This document shows positions 12,419 to 24,702 of a stretch of DNA of 64,000 nucleotides, piece by piece. Source of the DNA: Bombyx mori (Eukaryota > Arthropoda > Insecta > Lepidoptera > Bombycidae); contig NC_085124.1 of NCBI RefSeq assembly GCF_030269925.1, forward strand, positions 12,896,001-12,960,000. The letters run 5' to 3'. The notes beneath the pieces were generated by a model that had not been told where the DNA came from, ran no database searches, and worked only from the letters and a program-made list of their open reading frames with translations. Every line of letters starts with the position of its first letter. The first letter of the stretch is position 1. The translations under genes were made by a program, and so were the position numbers.

Positions 12419-12587
12419 GTGCTTAGTGCGAGTTTTTTAACGTTCTCGATAGCGTAAAAGTTAACCCAATTTTGTATGCAGTTGGAACAGCGCCCCTAGC
12501 GGCAAACATAGGCAAACGATCCGATTCCATACAAATATGAGTTAACTTTTACGCTATCGAGAACGTTAAAAAGCTCGCACTAAGCAC
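12419..12587. mobile_element. Foldback MITE with 47-bp inverted repeats
   Basis: The 47-bp arms (12419-12465 and 12541-12587) start with GTGCTTAGTGCGAG and differ at one position. ACTGT flanks both ends as a likely 5-bp target duplication. The 75-bp centre contains TTGTATG and CATACAA, extending the fold. There is no coding capacity. The near identity of the arms suggests a recent insertion. Confidence 0.8.
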
Positions 12588-13770
12588 ACTGTTACTTATA
12601 AGCCGCTTTATTGTAGCGGCGTATCTATAGATTTATGGTAAATAAAAGTATCGCACTAAGAAAATCATCATTATATGGAATATTCTAAAAGTGGTTAAAC
12701 AATAATAAAATACACAATATTAAGAAAACAACATTTAAAGCCTTTACTTTACACAGTACTCTTGAATTAAATAAAACTGAACTCGTCTTTTTTGTCAATG
12801 ACAAAAAGTTCAGTCAATCTTTATAAGAAAAAAACTAAAAAAAAAAAACTAAAGAGGTTTTATATAAAAATTACACGAAAAAGGTTTTTCTTTACATATG
12901 TTAAAGTAGAACGATATCGTATACTTAGAACTTTATAATTGAAGAATTTTAAGAAAATGAGTATTATACTTCGAACGACTTCTCTAAGTTTAGAAACATA
13001 GCTTAATATACACTACTAAGAAATTTGAACTTGTCATGAAAAGTCATGTCATCTTTCATTTTCTAGAATGATTCATTCACCTACGGTGCATCCCTATGAT
13101 TCATAAAGACGATAGATCTACGAAACGTCAAATTGTCATGTCGCTGTTTAGTCTGTGGCCTCAATTTTTAGAAATTTAATTAAATATTGTCTTTAAATGG
13201 TTAATTTAAAACATTAATATCTACTTTAGGTGTTTTACAAGTGGTTTAGGACATATTAACATGATTAAATAGTGTGTTTGAGTCCAAAAATCGTGATATT
13301 GTAAAAAGTGTTGTTTGTTTACCACATTGATCCACTAGGCTTGGACAAAGTGTAGGTACTCACTATAACAACAATAACAAAAAAATTCTCAATTCTCGAT
13401 TTTTATAGCGAATAGGTAATTCGAGAGGGATTTTTTCCGAATTCGAGATTAGGAGATATTATACAAATTAATCTTTTATGAAATTCGCTATCGATACTCT
13501 CCTTGAGAATTTAAGGATGTCTTAATATTATTGAAAGAGAATTATGGATTACGAAATAGAAGTTAATGTTGATGTATAATATAATTATATAGTAGGTATG
13601 TTCGTATCTATCTATATTTCCTTTATAGTATATTCGTATCTATCTATCTATCTATATTTTCTTCGTATATATCTAGTATGTTCTATTCAATCAATTGTTC
13701 TATTCAATATACCATATTCCTTAATATTTATTATTATTATAATTTTTCTTTTTCTCTGATAAATGTGTAT
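12588..13770. other. No gene found; decayed inverted sequence and TATC repeats
   Basis: Near 13387-13500 two diverged arms (TTCTCGATTTTTATAGCGAA and its approximate complement) suggest an old inverted-repeat element. TCTA/TATC microsatellite patches lie at 13605-13660. Confidence 0.35.
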
Positions 13771-13897
13771 TTTTTTCTTTTTTTTCTTGTTATTGCCCAT
13801 GTACGCAGAAGAGCATACGGCTCACCTGATGGTGAGTGGTTACCGTCGCCCATGGACTTCAGCAATGCCAGGGGCAGAGCCAAGCCGCTGCCTACCG
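13771..13897 (-). mobile_element. LINE 3' terminal fragment (family A)
   Basis: The T-rich start and CACCTGATGGTGAGTGG, then CCATGGACTTCAGCAATGCC, match the other family A tails. Confidence 0.75.
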
Positions 13898-14950
13898 CAA
13901 ATGTCATTCAATGTCCATTCATCACCCGCTAGACTAATATGAAAGTTTCATAGAAATTTAGAACAGAGCTATATACAGATACCAAGCCAAACAAAGATCA
14001 TACACAGTATTAAGAGGAAGTAACAACCTGTATTTTTAATGACTGTATACATTTTTATTATATTTACATCATACTACATACAGGCTGTAGTCAAAGGAAT
14101 TAATTGTTGACTGATTTTTATATTTAAAAAGCGGTATTACTGTATGATACCGTTCGTCGAAACTAAAAATGATGATACAAATTTTATTATGCCTTTATCT
14201 ACTACTATCTAATTCAATACGTGGCCTACATCATCAGAATTCGTTTAAAAACGACCTCTATTTACCCGCATTCAATGAACCACATCTAATTCATTCATGG
14301 CATATTTAACACGAAAAACCCATAGAAATAACATAATTAATTCACAGTGGAAACGCGAACCGCCGACCGACCATGAAAAGGGCCTATTTAAATTGTAACG
14401 TTTATATAAAAAATAGTGCGAGTCATCGCGCTAACAACCGTCGGGATAATAACATGAAAATATAATATTAACGAGAAAATGAGGCGACTTCCGACAGCGG
14501 CGCGGTAAAATAAACATGCCGGGCCGTGTCGCTGGCAAATTATATGCTCCGTTTTTGTTACGTATGGCGCGAGGCATCGACGCTAAGCGACAAAATAAAC
14601 CGCACAAGCAAAATATACGTCTCAATAGTTCTAATAACACAACTAGCAACGATACACCTGATGTCGCTATCGTTTAATAAGTTTGTGTGGTGTGTTCAAA
14701 TTGGGAGCCCGCTTGGATCTCGTGGCTTGCGGACGACAGCTGCGCTAACTAGGCAACTAGCGACGGTGAATAAGCGATTTCGGGCAATCACCACAATTGC
14801 CGGACACGGGCCGTCAATTTGTACGATCGCTCCGTGATTGCCGATGCCGTGGCATCAAGTGGACCAGTGTTGCGTTTTATCCTCATTCCGTTTGCCTATT
14901 AATTATGTGCATAGATGATGTCGTCATATGTCAGTCCGTCTTTCGTCAGC
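13898..14950. other. No gene found; GC-richer island at 14480-14860
   Basis: The island contains GACGACAGCTGCGC and paired CAATTG-like sites and may be conserved non-coding DNA of the Vsx region. Two overlapping frames (14431-14649 minus, 14526-14837 plus) have no recognisable domain. Confidence 0.3.
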
Positions 14951-15093
14951 CTTGAGAGGCTATTTCAGCTTCACCTTGACGTGTAGGTCACGGGGCCCTA
15001 ATCGAGAGTGTTGCTAATACTGGCCCTAGCAAGAGCCGTGCTTCGCAGAATCTACCACCGGATCGGAAATGCGACCCACTGAGAAGATTCGGC
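14951..15093 (-). mobile_element. Interspersed repeat family B
   Basis: The minus-strand copy covers the 3' half and breaks off after GAGAAGATTCGG. Confidence 0.65.
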
Positions 15094-17166
15094 ATGAAAT
15101 TTCGTCAACTAGGTAATGAAGTAGTTTTTTATATGCTTTATCGCTGTTTGGTCGTAAAACAAGAAGATCTTAACGATTCCTAGCTATTTATATTTCGGCG
15201 TAACTATATTGTACTTGTTTTAGTGCTGATAAAGAGTTAAGACTGGCACCTCCGTTGCATAGTGTTTAGGCTTTTTGATATATCCTTCTTCAAACTTGAA
15301 AATTCCTTAGCGGTAGATAGCGATTTGGCTGTGTCACTAGCATTGTTGAGTCCAATAGCGACGGTAAACATTAGATTGCTGTGTGCTTTATTTGTCGATA
15401 CAACATGGTGTTCTTCTGGGAATGGTCACTTGCGATATGTAGTACATATAACTTTAAATTACATTTATTTATCCAAGCTGAACTGAGATGATATGTCGTT
15501 CTTCAAACAGTAATTGTTTCAGGCAAAATATCTCAATACCTGCTCCGTGTATCCCGCGATTCGGTTATTTCATTGGAATAATTTCTATGTCATATCTCAT
15601 GTCATTGCCTCCAACTCCCACTGAACATTCCCTTTCCTGCTCATAGCACATAAAAATAACCATAGTACACATAATTAACAGAACAGTTATATTTCGGCGA
15701 CATGATGATGTTTTATCTATAAAATTTATAGTAAAAATACCGGCAACGCATTCGACCAGTCAGATTATGGCTCGCCCGATCGCAACCTAATCAAAAACAA
15801 GATGTAATCCACGAAATTCAATCAAAAAATGGCCACTCGACATTTCTCAATAATCTTCCTTTTAAAAGGCACTTGAAACTCAAAGTCGATCCGATTACAG
15901 TCGCAGAAGCTCCCTTCTACATGTTTCTAATATGTTTTTTAATTAATCGCTCGCTTATACGTCGCAGTAGAGATTATTATGAACGAGAATTCGCTTTGAA
16001 ATAGTTTTGTAAAGTCGAATGAATCGATTTAATAACTTTATTGAAACGGATTATATGTATTGGGAATGCGGAAATCATTTTGCGGATCCCGATTTCAATT
16101 AGGAATCTATGATTAATTAGTTTTATTCTAAATGCTAGTTTTGTTTTAAATTCCTTAATTTATATGCTGGTAATTTGACGTATCATTTGGAACTACGCGA
16201 AATACGAACTACTAACAAAGCTAGCATTGAATCTTCTGGTAATTTCATGGTTTTCGTTCTAAGTTATATGCAGTCTTTTTATCAGCTTTGGCGCGCCTTA
16301 ACTTTTATGGGTGGGAGGGCGTATGTACCATGAAAAAATGATGCGTGTTTGATGCCTGCGTGGTTAGAGATAGCTCTACCATCATACTCATAATTGTTAC
16401 AAAGCAGACATGCATTCCTGTTTTAATCCTGACTAGAGACTGAAATATTTTTTGTATTGCATAAAGGGGATTGCCCACTCTCCATAGTGTGCTAGGCCCA
16501 AGGTGGACATTAAATATTACTATAAAAATGGACTGACTCAAATTCTTAAATGTATTAGATATCTAAAAAATATATTGAAATTGACGCCACTATTATAAAA
16601 AATATAATAAAAATAAAAAACTCGTTTTGAGGTTAATTTTCTATATAAATACCTCAAGAACTTTTCTTTTTTATTGTTTAAGATGTTCCTAATGTATTTT
16701 TATCCAATTGTAGTTATTAGGGTATAAAAAACACACATACTTCTTTAAATATCTATATTATTCTTTATTTTCTTCATCTTCATACACAATTAGTAAATCA
16801 TCTAAAAATAGCACAGGAGAGCATATACACGGTTTTAAATCTCGGTCAGGTTAAAACCACAATTCACACAATGGTTTTCAGCCGTAGTATGAAACGTTAT
16901 TGATAAAAGCAAAATAAATCGAAGAAAATCTAAACACATCCATTTTGAACGCAAGCACAAGCAGCAAGCGAAGTGTCAGTCAGACAGATTAAAATCAGTG
17001 TTGTCAGTATAAAGAAAAATAATTACATGAAATTCATATATCGATCATTTTTTTAAATAACCGATATTGGATTTATTTCTTAATCTTTTTTTACGAGTAC
17101 ACATTATATTTTATTTTTTATGTTTTTGTTTTAGTTGTACATATTTAAATAACAATACAAGTTAAG
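15094..17166. other. No gene found
   Basis: 2 kb of AT-rich intronic or flanking DNA with no exon or repeat that I recognise. Confidence 0.4.
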
Positions 17167-17306
17167 TTTTTTTTTATTGCTTAGATGGGTGGACGATCTC
17201 ACAGCCACCCTGGTGTTAAGTGGTTACTGGAGCCCACAAACATCCACAACGTAAATGCGCCACCCACCTTGAAATCTTAGTTCTAAGGTCTCAAGTATAG
17301 TAACAA
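17167..17306 (-). mobile_element. Bm1 SINE, 3' part only
   Basis: The copy keeps only the last ~130 bp and stops after CTCAAGTATAGTAACA. Confidence 0.8.
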
Positions 17307-17652
17307 GTTAAAGTCAAAGTATGTCTTTGATGTTATTTTATGTGCTGAAAATCGATTAAAATCGATTGATTAATGATAATATTTAAAATGATTTATTTAT
17401 ATGTTTTTTTATATACTTAAAATGTTTACTTAATACGTAAAAGGTTTTGAAGTTGGCAATATTTTTCCCGCAAAAATAAAATTCTTGTTTTTTTCAATAG
17501 AGTTACTTTTTTTAAACTACTTATTGTAAACTGTAGTGGCGCTTATTTGGAAGAAAGTAAATGCATATTTATTTATGACAAAATTAATGTACTAAGTATT
17601 TTTTCTCTAATCTATTGTCCGCTTTGGGCCTGAAATGGGCCGTCCCCTTTGT

Positions 17653-17722
17653 GTACGAGCTCACGGCTCACCTCGTGTTAAGTGGCTACTGAAGCTTGTA
17701 GACATCAACGATGTAAATGCCG
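17653..17722 (-). mobile_element. Bm1 fragment
   Basis: A 70-bp diverged piece of the Bm1 3' region (ACGAGCTCACGGCTCACCTC). Confidence 0.6.
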
Positions 17723-18152
17723 TCTGAATGTTGGTACCTGGAGACATCAGATCTAAATATCTTTATTCCGGAAAAAACACATTGTGTTTCATTCTTTCTG
17801 AACTAAAAATTACTTTACAAAATCAAGGCTTAACAGCAAAATGAAGAACTTTAACTTTAATTGTTAATTGTAATTTTTTTCTTTCTAATAAAAAAACCTA
17901 AATGTTCATCTCTGTTTGTTATTCATTGGAGAAAAAAAATCGTCAAATTTTAATAACAAGGCCGTGTTAACAAGACTATTCAAATGTTTTACTTTTTGAA
18001 TACGAGTATAATTTTTTCAATCTCTATTTAGTTGATAACTTAGGTGATAGAAGGGTGAGGTGTTTCAAGACTGGGTGATTGAAATGAAAAATGAAACCGG
18101 AGCATTCATTTTTGTACGAACTTCAACGGCTAAAGCTTGCAAACGAAAACTT

Positions 18153-18601
18153 GAAGTCGTCGTGGCCTAATGGATAAGACGTCTGGTGCATACGTGTTGA
18201 GGCGATGCACCGATGTTCGAATCTCAGGCGGGTACCAATTTTTCTAATGAAATACGTACTCAACAATTGTTCACGACTGACTTCCACGGTGAAGGAATAA
18301 CATCGTGTAATAAAAATCAAACCCGCAAAATTATAATTTGCGTAATTACTGGTGGTAAGACCTCTTGAGAGTCCGCACGGGTAGGTACCACCACCCTGCC
18401 TATTTCTGCCGTGAAGCAGTAATGCGTTTCGGTTTGAAGGGTGGGGCAGCCGTTGTAACTATACTTGAGACCTTAGAACTTATATCTCAAGGTGGGTGGC
18501 GCATTTACGTTGTAGATGTCTATGGGCTCCAGTAACCACTTTACACCAGGTGGGCTGTGAGCTCGTCCATTCATCTAAGCAATAAAAATAAATAAAAAAA
18601 A
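18153..18601 (+). mobile_element. Bm1 SINE, full length
   Basis: The copy begins with a tRNA-like head (GTCGTCGTGGCCTAATGGAT, then B box GTTCGAATCTC) and ends in an A-rich tail, about 450 bp. The 65-codon minus-strand frame at its 5' end is an antisense shadow. Confidence 0.9.
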
Positions 18602-18945
18602 CCTTTAAATACGATCGTAACATAAACAAAGACCACAATAGCGTTTCTTATTTACGTGTACTGCATAATTTCCATTTCTTCGAGCCGTGTTGCCGATGCG
18701 AGCGCGGGGCGTGTCGACCAATCACACACAGGCATCCAGTGATTGCGAGCCGGCGGCTCCCAATTTACGAGCAATTTACTGAACAATGACGTCACTCGCC
18801 GCGTCGCAGCTGTCGCAGCTTCGCCTTAACAAGTTATTATTCAATTTCGGGGTGCGTCCGACACATTTTGATTAGGCAATGGCTTAATACGCGGTTAGAT
18901 TCAATCGTTACAAGTTTTGTTTGGATAATCGCCTTCTTAAAGTAA
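18602..18945. other. No gene; GC-rich island
   Basis: 18680-18830 is GC-rich with a CRE-like TGACGTCA and CGCAGCTGTCGCAGCT E-box repeats. It is a candidate regulatory island; nothing in it looks coding. Confidence 0.3.
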
Positions 18946-19371
18946 CTAGAGGGCCCGCAGTAGTCGAAATTCGACTATAATTAATTGGATTTGTAAGTTT
19001 GTACACTATTATGATTGTATTTTTTACTTCTATGATCACAAATTTCGCCAAGACTACACTATAAAAATATTAACAAAGACAAACAATATGTACTTAATCT
19101 ATTCTCAATTTGACCACAGAAGTCAAGAACAAAAGTTTGACAATAAATAGTATGCATGCGTGTGTGCGTCAAATACATGGTATGTAGTGTGTGTAATGTT
19201 TTCTTTATTGATTTAATGTATCTTTTATGCATTATTTAAAAAAAATAATTAGAATTGTGCACTTCTTCTCTATATTCTCTATAAGTGTGGAAAATTTCAT
19301 ACTCCTCCTCCGTCAGCGCAATTTTCGTAAAAAGGGATACAAAGTTTTTGCTTCACGTATTAATATATAGG
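18946..19371 (-). mobile_element. Helitron-like element, family 3
   Basis: On the minus strand it ends with CTAG (18949-18946) followed by T. The 5' end has CC in place of the TC of its sister at 54197-54615. The two align along their whole length with small indels. Confidence 0.75.
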
Positions 19372-19589
19372 TTTTGGGTTTTTTTTTTATTTAGATTAAT
19401 TTGAGTGGTTGTTGTTTGAGGGTGGATCCGAGTGTGTAAGGGTCGTTTCGATGGCACAACGTTATCTAGGGGACGATAGTCATTAATACTGGTTTACGTC
19501 TGCTTTGTAAAACACTTGTAATCGTGCGATAATGCGGTACAATGATTTGTAGTAATCGAAGAACGAAAGCAATAATCTGTTGTAGGGAT

Positions 19590-19840
19590 TTCTTTTTTAT
19601 TGCTTAGATGGGTGGACGAACTCACCGTCCACCTGAGGTTCAGTGGTTACTGGAGCCCATAGACATCCACAACGTAAATGCACCACCCACCTTGAGATAT
19701 AAGTTCTAAGGTCTCAAGTATAGTCACAACGGCTGCCCCGCCCTTCAAACCGAAACGCATTACTGCTTCACGACCGAAATAGGCAGGGTGATAGTACCCA
19801 CCCGCGCGGACTCACAAGAGGTCCTACCACCAGTAATTTC
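19590..19840 (-). mobile_element. Bm1 SINE, tRNA head missing
   Basis: Minus-strand copy from a T-rich run to CCTACCACCAGTAAT; body complete. Confidence 0.85.
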
Positions 19841-20122
19841 AATGTATATCCTAACATATATTAATATGATGATAATATATTTTAATACGTATTACAAGTA
19901 TTTGTTTTGTTTTTTAACGCAATTAGATAGGAATTCCGCGGAAGACGTGGTGATCAATGGTACCTATACCCATTAACAGAGTCATGAAGCTGATTTTGGA
20001 AATGTATTGGTGTAGGAGTTAATCTAATCTGTCTTTGGAAGTGGAATGCATGATGTTTCGCGGCAAAAGAAGCAATAGGGTTTTTTTGCGAAGATATGAA
20101 GAAGACAAATGACGAAAAACCG

Positions 20123-20230
20123 TTTTTTTGCCCTTGTAGGTAGACGAGCATACGGCCCACTAGATGGTGAGCGGTTACTTTGGCTCATGGCTGTCAGAAA
20201 TGCCAGAGGCAGAGCCAAACTGCCGCCTAC
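20123..20230 (-). mobile_element. LINE 3' terminal fragment (family A)
   Basis: T run, then CCCTTGTAGGTAGACGAGC; diverged from the others in the middle (TTTGGCTCATGG). Confidence 0.7.
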
Positions 20231-20689
20231 CTTTTTAAGCGTTTTTAGGTTTTAGCAAAACAAAAAAATAGAAGACGTATGTATATATGTACATTTAAAG
20301 GATACGCGTTAACCTTAGAAAAAAATAACTAACTCTTAAATTAATGGCACGAATAACCAAATAATAAAATACAATCACATTCAAAAAAAAAAAAAACATT
20401 TATTGACTCACAAAAAATTAATTTCCAAAAACATTAATGGAACACAACAATAAGATGATCCACTAATTCCCTTAGGGCATTAACTAAGGGCACGTTACGC
20501 GATGATCACTAGCTGGTGTGAACACGGCTTTACCCAACCCCTTCGCATCGATAGCGATGTGTCACACGCGCCCTCCCCGGGGGATTCACGTAAATTGTTT
20601 AGTTTATCTTTTTAATATTAATCAGATGTTTTATTCGAGGATACCTTAGTCCTGTATTCACATATTTTAGGTCATAGGTACTTGTAAAT
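20231..20689. other. No gene found
   Basis: AT-rich; nothing recognised. Confidence 0.4.
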
Positions 20690-20758
20690 AATAGAATGTT
20701 CCTTTTTTATGTTAAATAATCCGAAAGAATAAGAAAGTTTGGTGTGTAATAAAGTAGA

Positions 20759-20812
<54 letters not shown>
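20690..20812 (+). repeat. (CT)n microsatellite, probable LINE tail
   Basis: About 23 CT units from 20762 follow GTGTAATAAAGTAGAATTT. A similar join of AATAAAGT and CT repeats occurs at 26508-26640 in opposite orientation, which suggests a LINE 3' tail. Confidence 0.55.
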
Positions 20813-21239
20813 CTCTTTTTCTCTCTATTATGTTTGCCAAAAAAATAAGCCAAAGACATTAAGTTAAAGCTTCAATTAATTGTTTATCGTTATCGCCGGT
20901 ACAATTCCAAAAACTAGTCGTCGCTTAAGGATAATCTCTTAACTCTAGTTACTACTATAGTAAGTATTGTATAATTGTAAGTGCCGCTAGGATAGGCGCC
21001 GCAATAAACTCATTCACCCAATAACACAAAAAAGAAAACGACAGGAAATATAGAAATCTATTAGTTGTGAAACTGTGATGGTTGTTAACACAAGAAGTGC
21101 ATGGTCGTTTTGAGGCACGGATTTCTCAATTCCAATAAGCTTTGCCTTAGACGCCTTCAACTCTAACACTAGGAACAGGCTTAGGGACCTCGATACTCGT
21201 CGAACTCGGCAAAGAGCTCGTCGTGCAACCTAACCCATG

Positions 21240-21403
21240 CATCAGCCCGCTGAGTTTCTCGCCGGATCTTCTCAGCGGGTCGTTATTTCGATCCGGTAGT
21301 AGATTAATTCGTGAAGCAGCTGCTCTTGAGTTGTTAGGTCTCCTTCGGAGGCGTTCGAGCAGCTGTTAGCAAATCCCACTCTTCTTGGCCTTCAATCCTA
21401 AAA
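21240..21403 (+). mobile_element. Interspersed repeat family B, variant right half
   Basis: The left half is the standard GAGTTTCTCGCCGGATCTTC unit. The right half (TGCTCTTGAGTTGTTAGGTC, CCTTCGGAGGCG) differs and recurs at 53273-53408. Confidence 0.65.
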
Positions 21404-21916
21404 AAAAAGTCGTCTTGAGTTACTTAAGGTACAAGTATCAATAGCCATTAAGGAATAGCGCTTTAGAAAACATGCCGAAAACACTTTATAGTCTGGCCTA
21501 AGCACCGAAGATACCTTCAGACCAACCTCACACAACAAGATATGTAGACACGAAATGCTTTCCTCGTATTTGGTATCTGTCTACAAAATAACTGTAACAC
21601 TTAAAAATTTTAAAGTTCAACCTAATAGACTGACGGGCATGCGGCCTGATGAATAATGCTCATCGGTATTCCTACACTTCTGGAATTCTATATGCACTTG
21701 GGAGCGAGGTTATTAAGTATACAGCCAAACAAAATATGGAAAATGGAAATATCTTACGCAAAGTTATGTAGAAAAGAAAAACACGTCATTTTTATCGGCA
21801 CCGCTAAAATTGAAGTGGCTTAACTAAAAAATTTTAAGAAAATTTGTTTTATACTTCGAACGGTTTCTCTCAGTTTATAAAATTAAACAGTATCTTTTAG
21901 TCTAGAAAAGGACAAA
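21404..21916. other. No gene found
   Basis: Nothing recognised. Confidence 0.35.
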
Positions 21917-22204
21917 TCTATATATAAAAATGAATTGCTGTTCGTTAGTCTCGCTAAAACTCGAGAACGGCTGGACCGATTTAGCTAATTTTGGTCTTGA
22001 ATTATTTGTGGAAATCCAGAAAAGATTTAAAAGGTAGATAAATATGAAACTGCTCAGAATTTAATAAAAAAAACAATTTTGTTTTTCGTTTAATGTGGCC
22101 CCCGTCGGACGGATTCCTTTTGTTTGTTTTAAGTTTATTTTATACCAAAGTTTAGGTCTTTTATTTATCGATTGAGGCACTACGAAGTCTGCCCGGTCAG
22201 CTAG
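21917..22204 (+). mobile_element. Helitron-like element, family 1
   Basis: It starts TCTATATATAAAAATG after an A and ends GGTCAGCTAG before a T, the usual Helitron A^T insertion with 5' TC and 3' CTAG. It is 288 bp, non-coding and has sisters at 34944-35195 and 58213-58506. Confidence 0.8.
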
Positions 22205-22621
22205 TATACAATAAAATACTCTTTTCGTCTCTTTTTAAATCAAGTACGCTTTAAAGCTTAAAGTATTAAAATCGAAAAACAAACAAAAAATATTATACCA
22301 TTATTTTATTCTATTTATTGGGTACCAACATGCTATACATCAACACAGAACATTACAGGTATCATATGCATTGATTTCACACTAAATGCTAACACAATTA
22401 CAGGTACCGACTGCATGCATCGAAAAAAAAGCGGTTCATTATATAAAAAAAAACAAAAAACTATATATAACATTACAGGAAGACCTTAGATAATTACATA
22501 TTCACTACCAAATACGCTATTACTTAATTGAAAAAACTCATTGAGCAAGGCTGTAGACTTCTCGTCTAAAGCCGTCAACAGTGCCAGCAAAAACGTCCAG
22601 AGAATACTTAAGCCACATCAT
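22205..22621. other. No gene found
   Basis: AT-rich; no exon seen. Confidence 0.35.
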
Positions 22622-23074
22622 TTGAAGTCATCGTGGCCTAACGGATAAGACGTCCGGTGCATTCGTGTTGAGCGATGCACCGGCGTTCGAATCCCGCTGG
22701 CGGGTACCAATTTTTCTAATGAAATACGTACTCAACAAATGTTCACGATTGACTTCCACGGTGAAGGAATAACATCGTTTAGAATAAAAATGAAACCCGC
22801 AAAATTATAATTTGCGTAATTACTGGTGGTAGGACCTCTTGTGAGTCCGCGCGGGTGGGTACCACCACCCTGCCTATTTCTGCCGTGAAGCAGTAATGCG
22901 TTTCGGTTTGAAGGGTGGGGCAGCCGTTGTAACTATACTTGAGACCTTAGAACTTGTATCTCAAGGTGGGTGGCGCATTTACGTTGTGGATGTCTATGGG
23001 CTCCAGTAACCACTTAACACCAGGTGGGCTGTGAGCTCGTCCACCCATCTAAGCAATAAAAAAAAAAAAAAAAA
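22622..23074 (+). mobile_element. Bm1 SINE, full length
   Basis: Intact-looking copy with A box region GTGGCCTAACGGATAAGACG, B box GTTCGAATCCC and a pure A tail of about 17; the best Bm1 reference in the window. Confidence 0.92.
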
Positions 23075-23263
23075 TTGTAAATGCGCGATATATTTACAAA
23101 GGTTAAATATTTTATAGAGTTGAGAACAGAAACAGGAGAGCGTGCAGTAACAGTAGCGTTCAATTCGTTCCGTATCCACACATTCTCTGTCGCTCGCGAC
23201 CAATAAATTCTGACGGCGTTCCCTCGCACCATTAACGCGTGGAATGTGCCAAATTAACAATTA

Positions 23264-23312
23264 CACCGGGGCCTCTGCGAGCGTATGTTAATTAGTAAAT
23301 TCGGCCCCGGTG
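23264..23312. promoter_or_regulatory. GC-rich inverted repeat around a TAATTA site
   Basis: CACCGGGGCC (23264-23273) and GGCCCCGGTG (23303-23312) are perfect complements flanking TTAATTAG at 23288-23295, a sequence of the type bound by Q50 paired-like proteins including Vsx. Two more ATTA cores lie just upstream (23231-23262). Function is inferred. Confidence 0.35.
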
Positions 23313-23459
23313 CCGTGTGTGTGTTTCGCTATTGGAGCGGTGTCAGGATTAACGAGCGCCGTCTCCGGAGCTGCCAGGTTTTAAGATGACTCTTGGTTCG
23401 CGAGAGGAAAACAGTAGGAGATGTTTAGGCGAACACTAAAAAGTTAGGAATCGCTTTGT

Positions 23460-23770
23460 TTTTTTTATTTTTATTGCTTAGATGGATGGACGAGCTCACA
23501 GCCCTGGTGTTAAGTGGTTACTGGAACCCGTAGACATATACAAAATAAATGCGCCACCCACCTTGAGATTAAGTTCTAAGGTCTCAAGTATAGTTACAAC
23601 GGCTGCCCCACCCTTCAAACCGAAACGCATTACTGCTTCACGGCTGAAATAGGCGGGGGTGGTACTTACCCGTGCGGACTCACAAGAGGTCACCACCAGT
23701 AATTACGCGAATTAAAAATTGCCGGTTTGATTTTTATTACACGATGTTATTCCTTCACCGTGAAAATGTG
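23460..23770 (-). mobile_element. Bm1 SINE, truncated before the tRNA head
   Basis: Minus-strand copy including the AT-rich segment 5' of the body; it ends near CCTTCACCGTG. Confidence 0.85.
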
Positions 23771-23825
23771 GTCCGAACATACTTATGGTTCGAAATGCTA
23801 ATCTAACTTGGGACCCAGTAGCTTG

Positions 23826-24020
23826 ACCTTTTTTTCCCCACCCAATAGCTGGTAGCCTAAGAGGTTATTCCAGCTACGCCCAGACGGGTAGGTGAGCTCA
23901 CAGGCTCAACCTGACAGAATTTGCTAACACTAGCCCTAACAAGAGCAGTGCTTCGCAGAATCTACCAACGGATCAGAAACGCGACCCACCGAGAAGATCC
24001 GGCGAGAAACTCAGTGGGGA
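23826..24020 (-). mobile_element. Interspersed repeat family B
   Basis: Complete short form in minus orientation, from the T-rich end at 23830 to GAGAAACTCAGTGGG. Confidence 0.7.
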
Positions 24021-24581
24021 CTTGATCAATAGTCGCACGGGCAGTTAAGAAACTATTACATAAAATTAATTAATAACAAAAACCCAAAAGATCCAAATCT
24101 GCCATTAGAAAAAAGAGTATCAATTTTAACACATTCACAACTTTGGAACTTTTTTTAATGTACTAGAAGAATGATTGCGTCCCTATTATGTATTTATCGG
24201 AGTTTATAGACCACGTGATTGTCGCTTTCCATCTTGAGCCATGATGTCGAAATCCGAATTGTTATCACGGATTCAAATTCCAAAACCCCATGAATTCTTC
24301 GCACCAGAAATAGAGATAGGAAACCCAAGAAAACCTACGACTATATACGTAAAATTCAATTACCTATTTTTCAAACTGAACTAAATGCATTTTTTATAAC
24401 TATATCTACAAGGATTAGATTTCTACCATGCACTCACCTTAGAATACGAAGTCCTGAAAATGAAAACCAAAAAAATTCAAGATTCCGTGTAATCTAAGCA
24501 AATTTTTCCAAATATTAGACCCTACCTACCTACTACCTACTGCTTTTTACACCGAGAATTCTGTTACGCTAAAGGCGCCGG

Positions 24582-24702
24582 TAATTCCCTTACCCGCAAA
24601 CAATTACGTGCGAGCCTCGGTAATCCGGGACGATTGTCGCGCGGTAATCGCCCGGCTCGGCAATTACTCTGTCACCCGGGCCGGACAACCAATCAATAAT
24701 CG
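24582..24702. promoter_or_regulatory. Cluster of homeodomain cores in a GC-rich island
   Basis: Six ATTA/TAATC cores occur in 121 bp: TAATTC 24582, CAATTA 24601, TAATCC 24621, TAATCG 24645, CAATTA 24661 and TAATCG 24697. Spacings are 19, 20, 24, 16 and 36 bp. TAATCC is the Otx/bicoid-class site. The surrounding DNA is much richer in GC than its flanks. A Vsx enhancer is plausible but unproven. Confidence 0.4.

Noticed and set aside
22622..22700. tRNA gene
   Set aside because: The A/B-box sequence belongs to the Bm1 SINE head and is repeated in several copies; no full cloverleaf with acceptor stem is formed.
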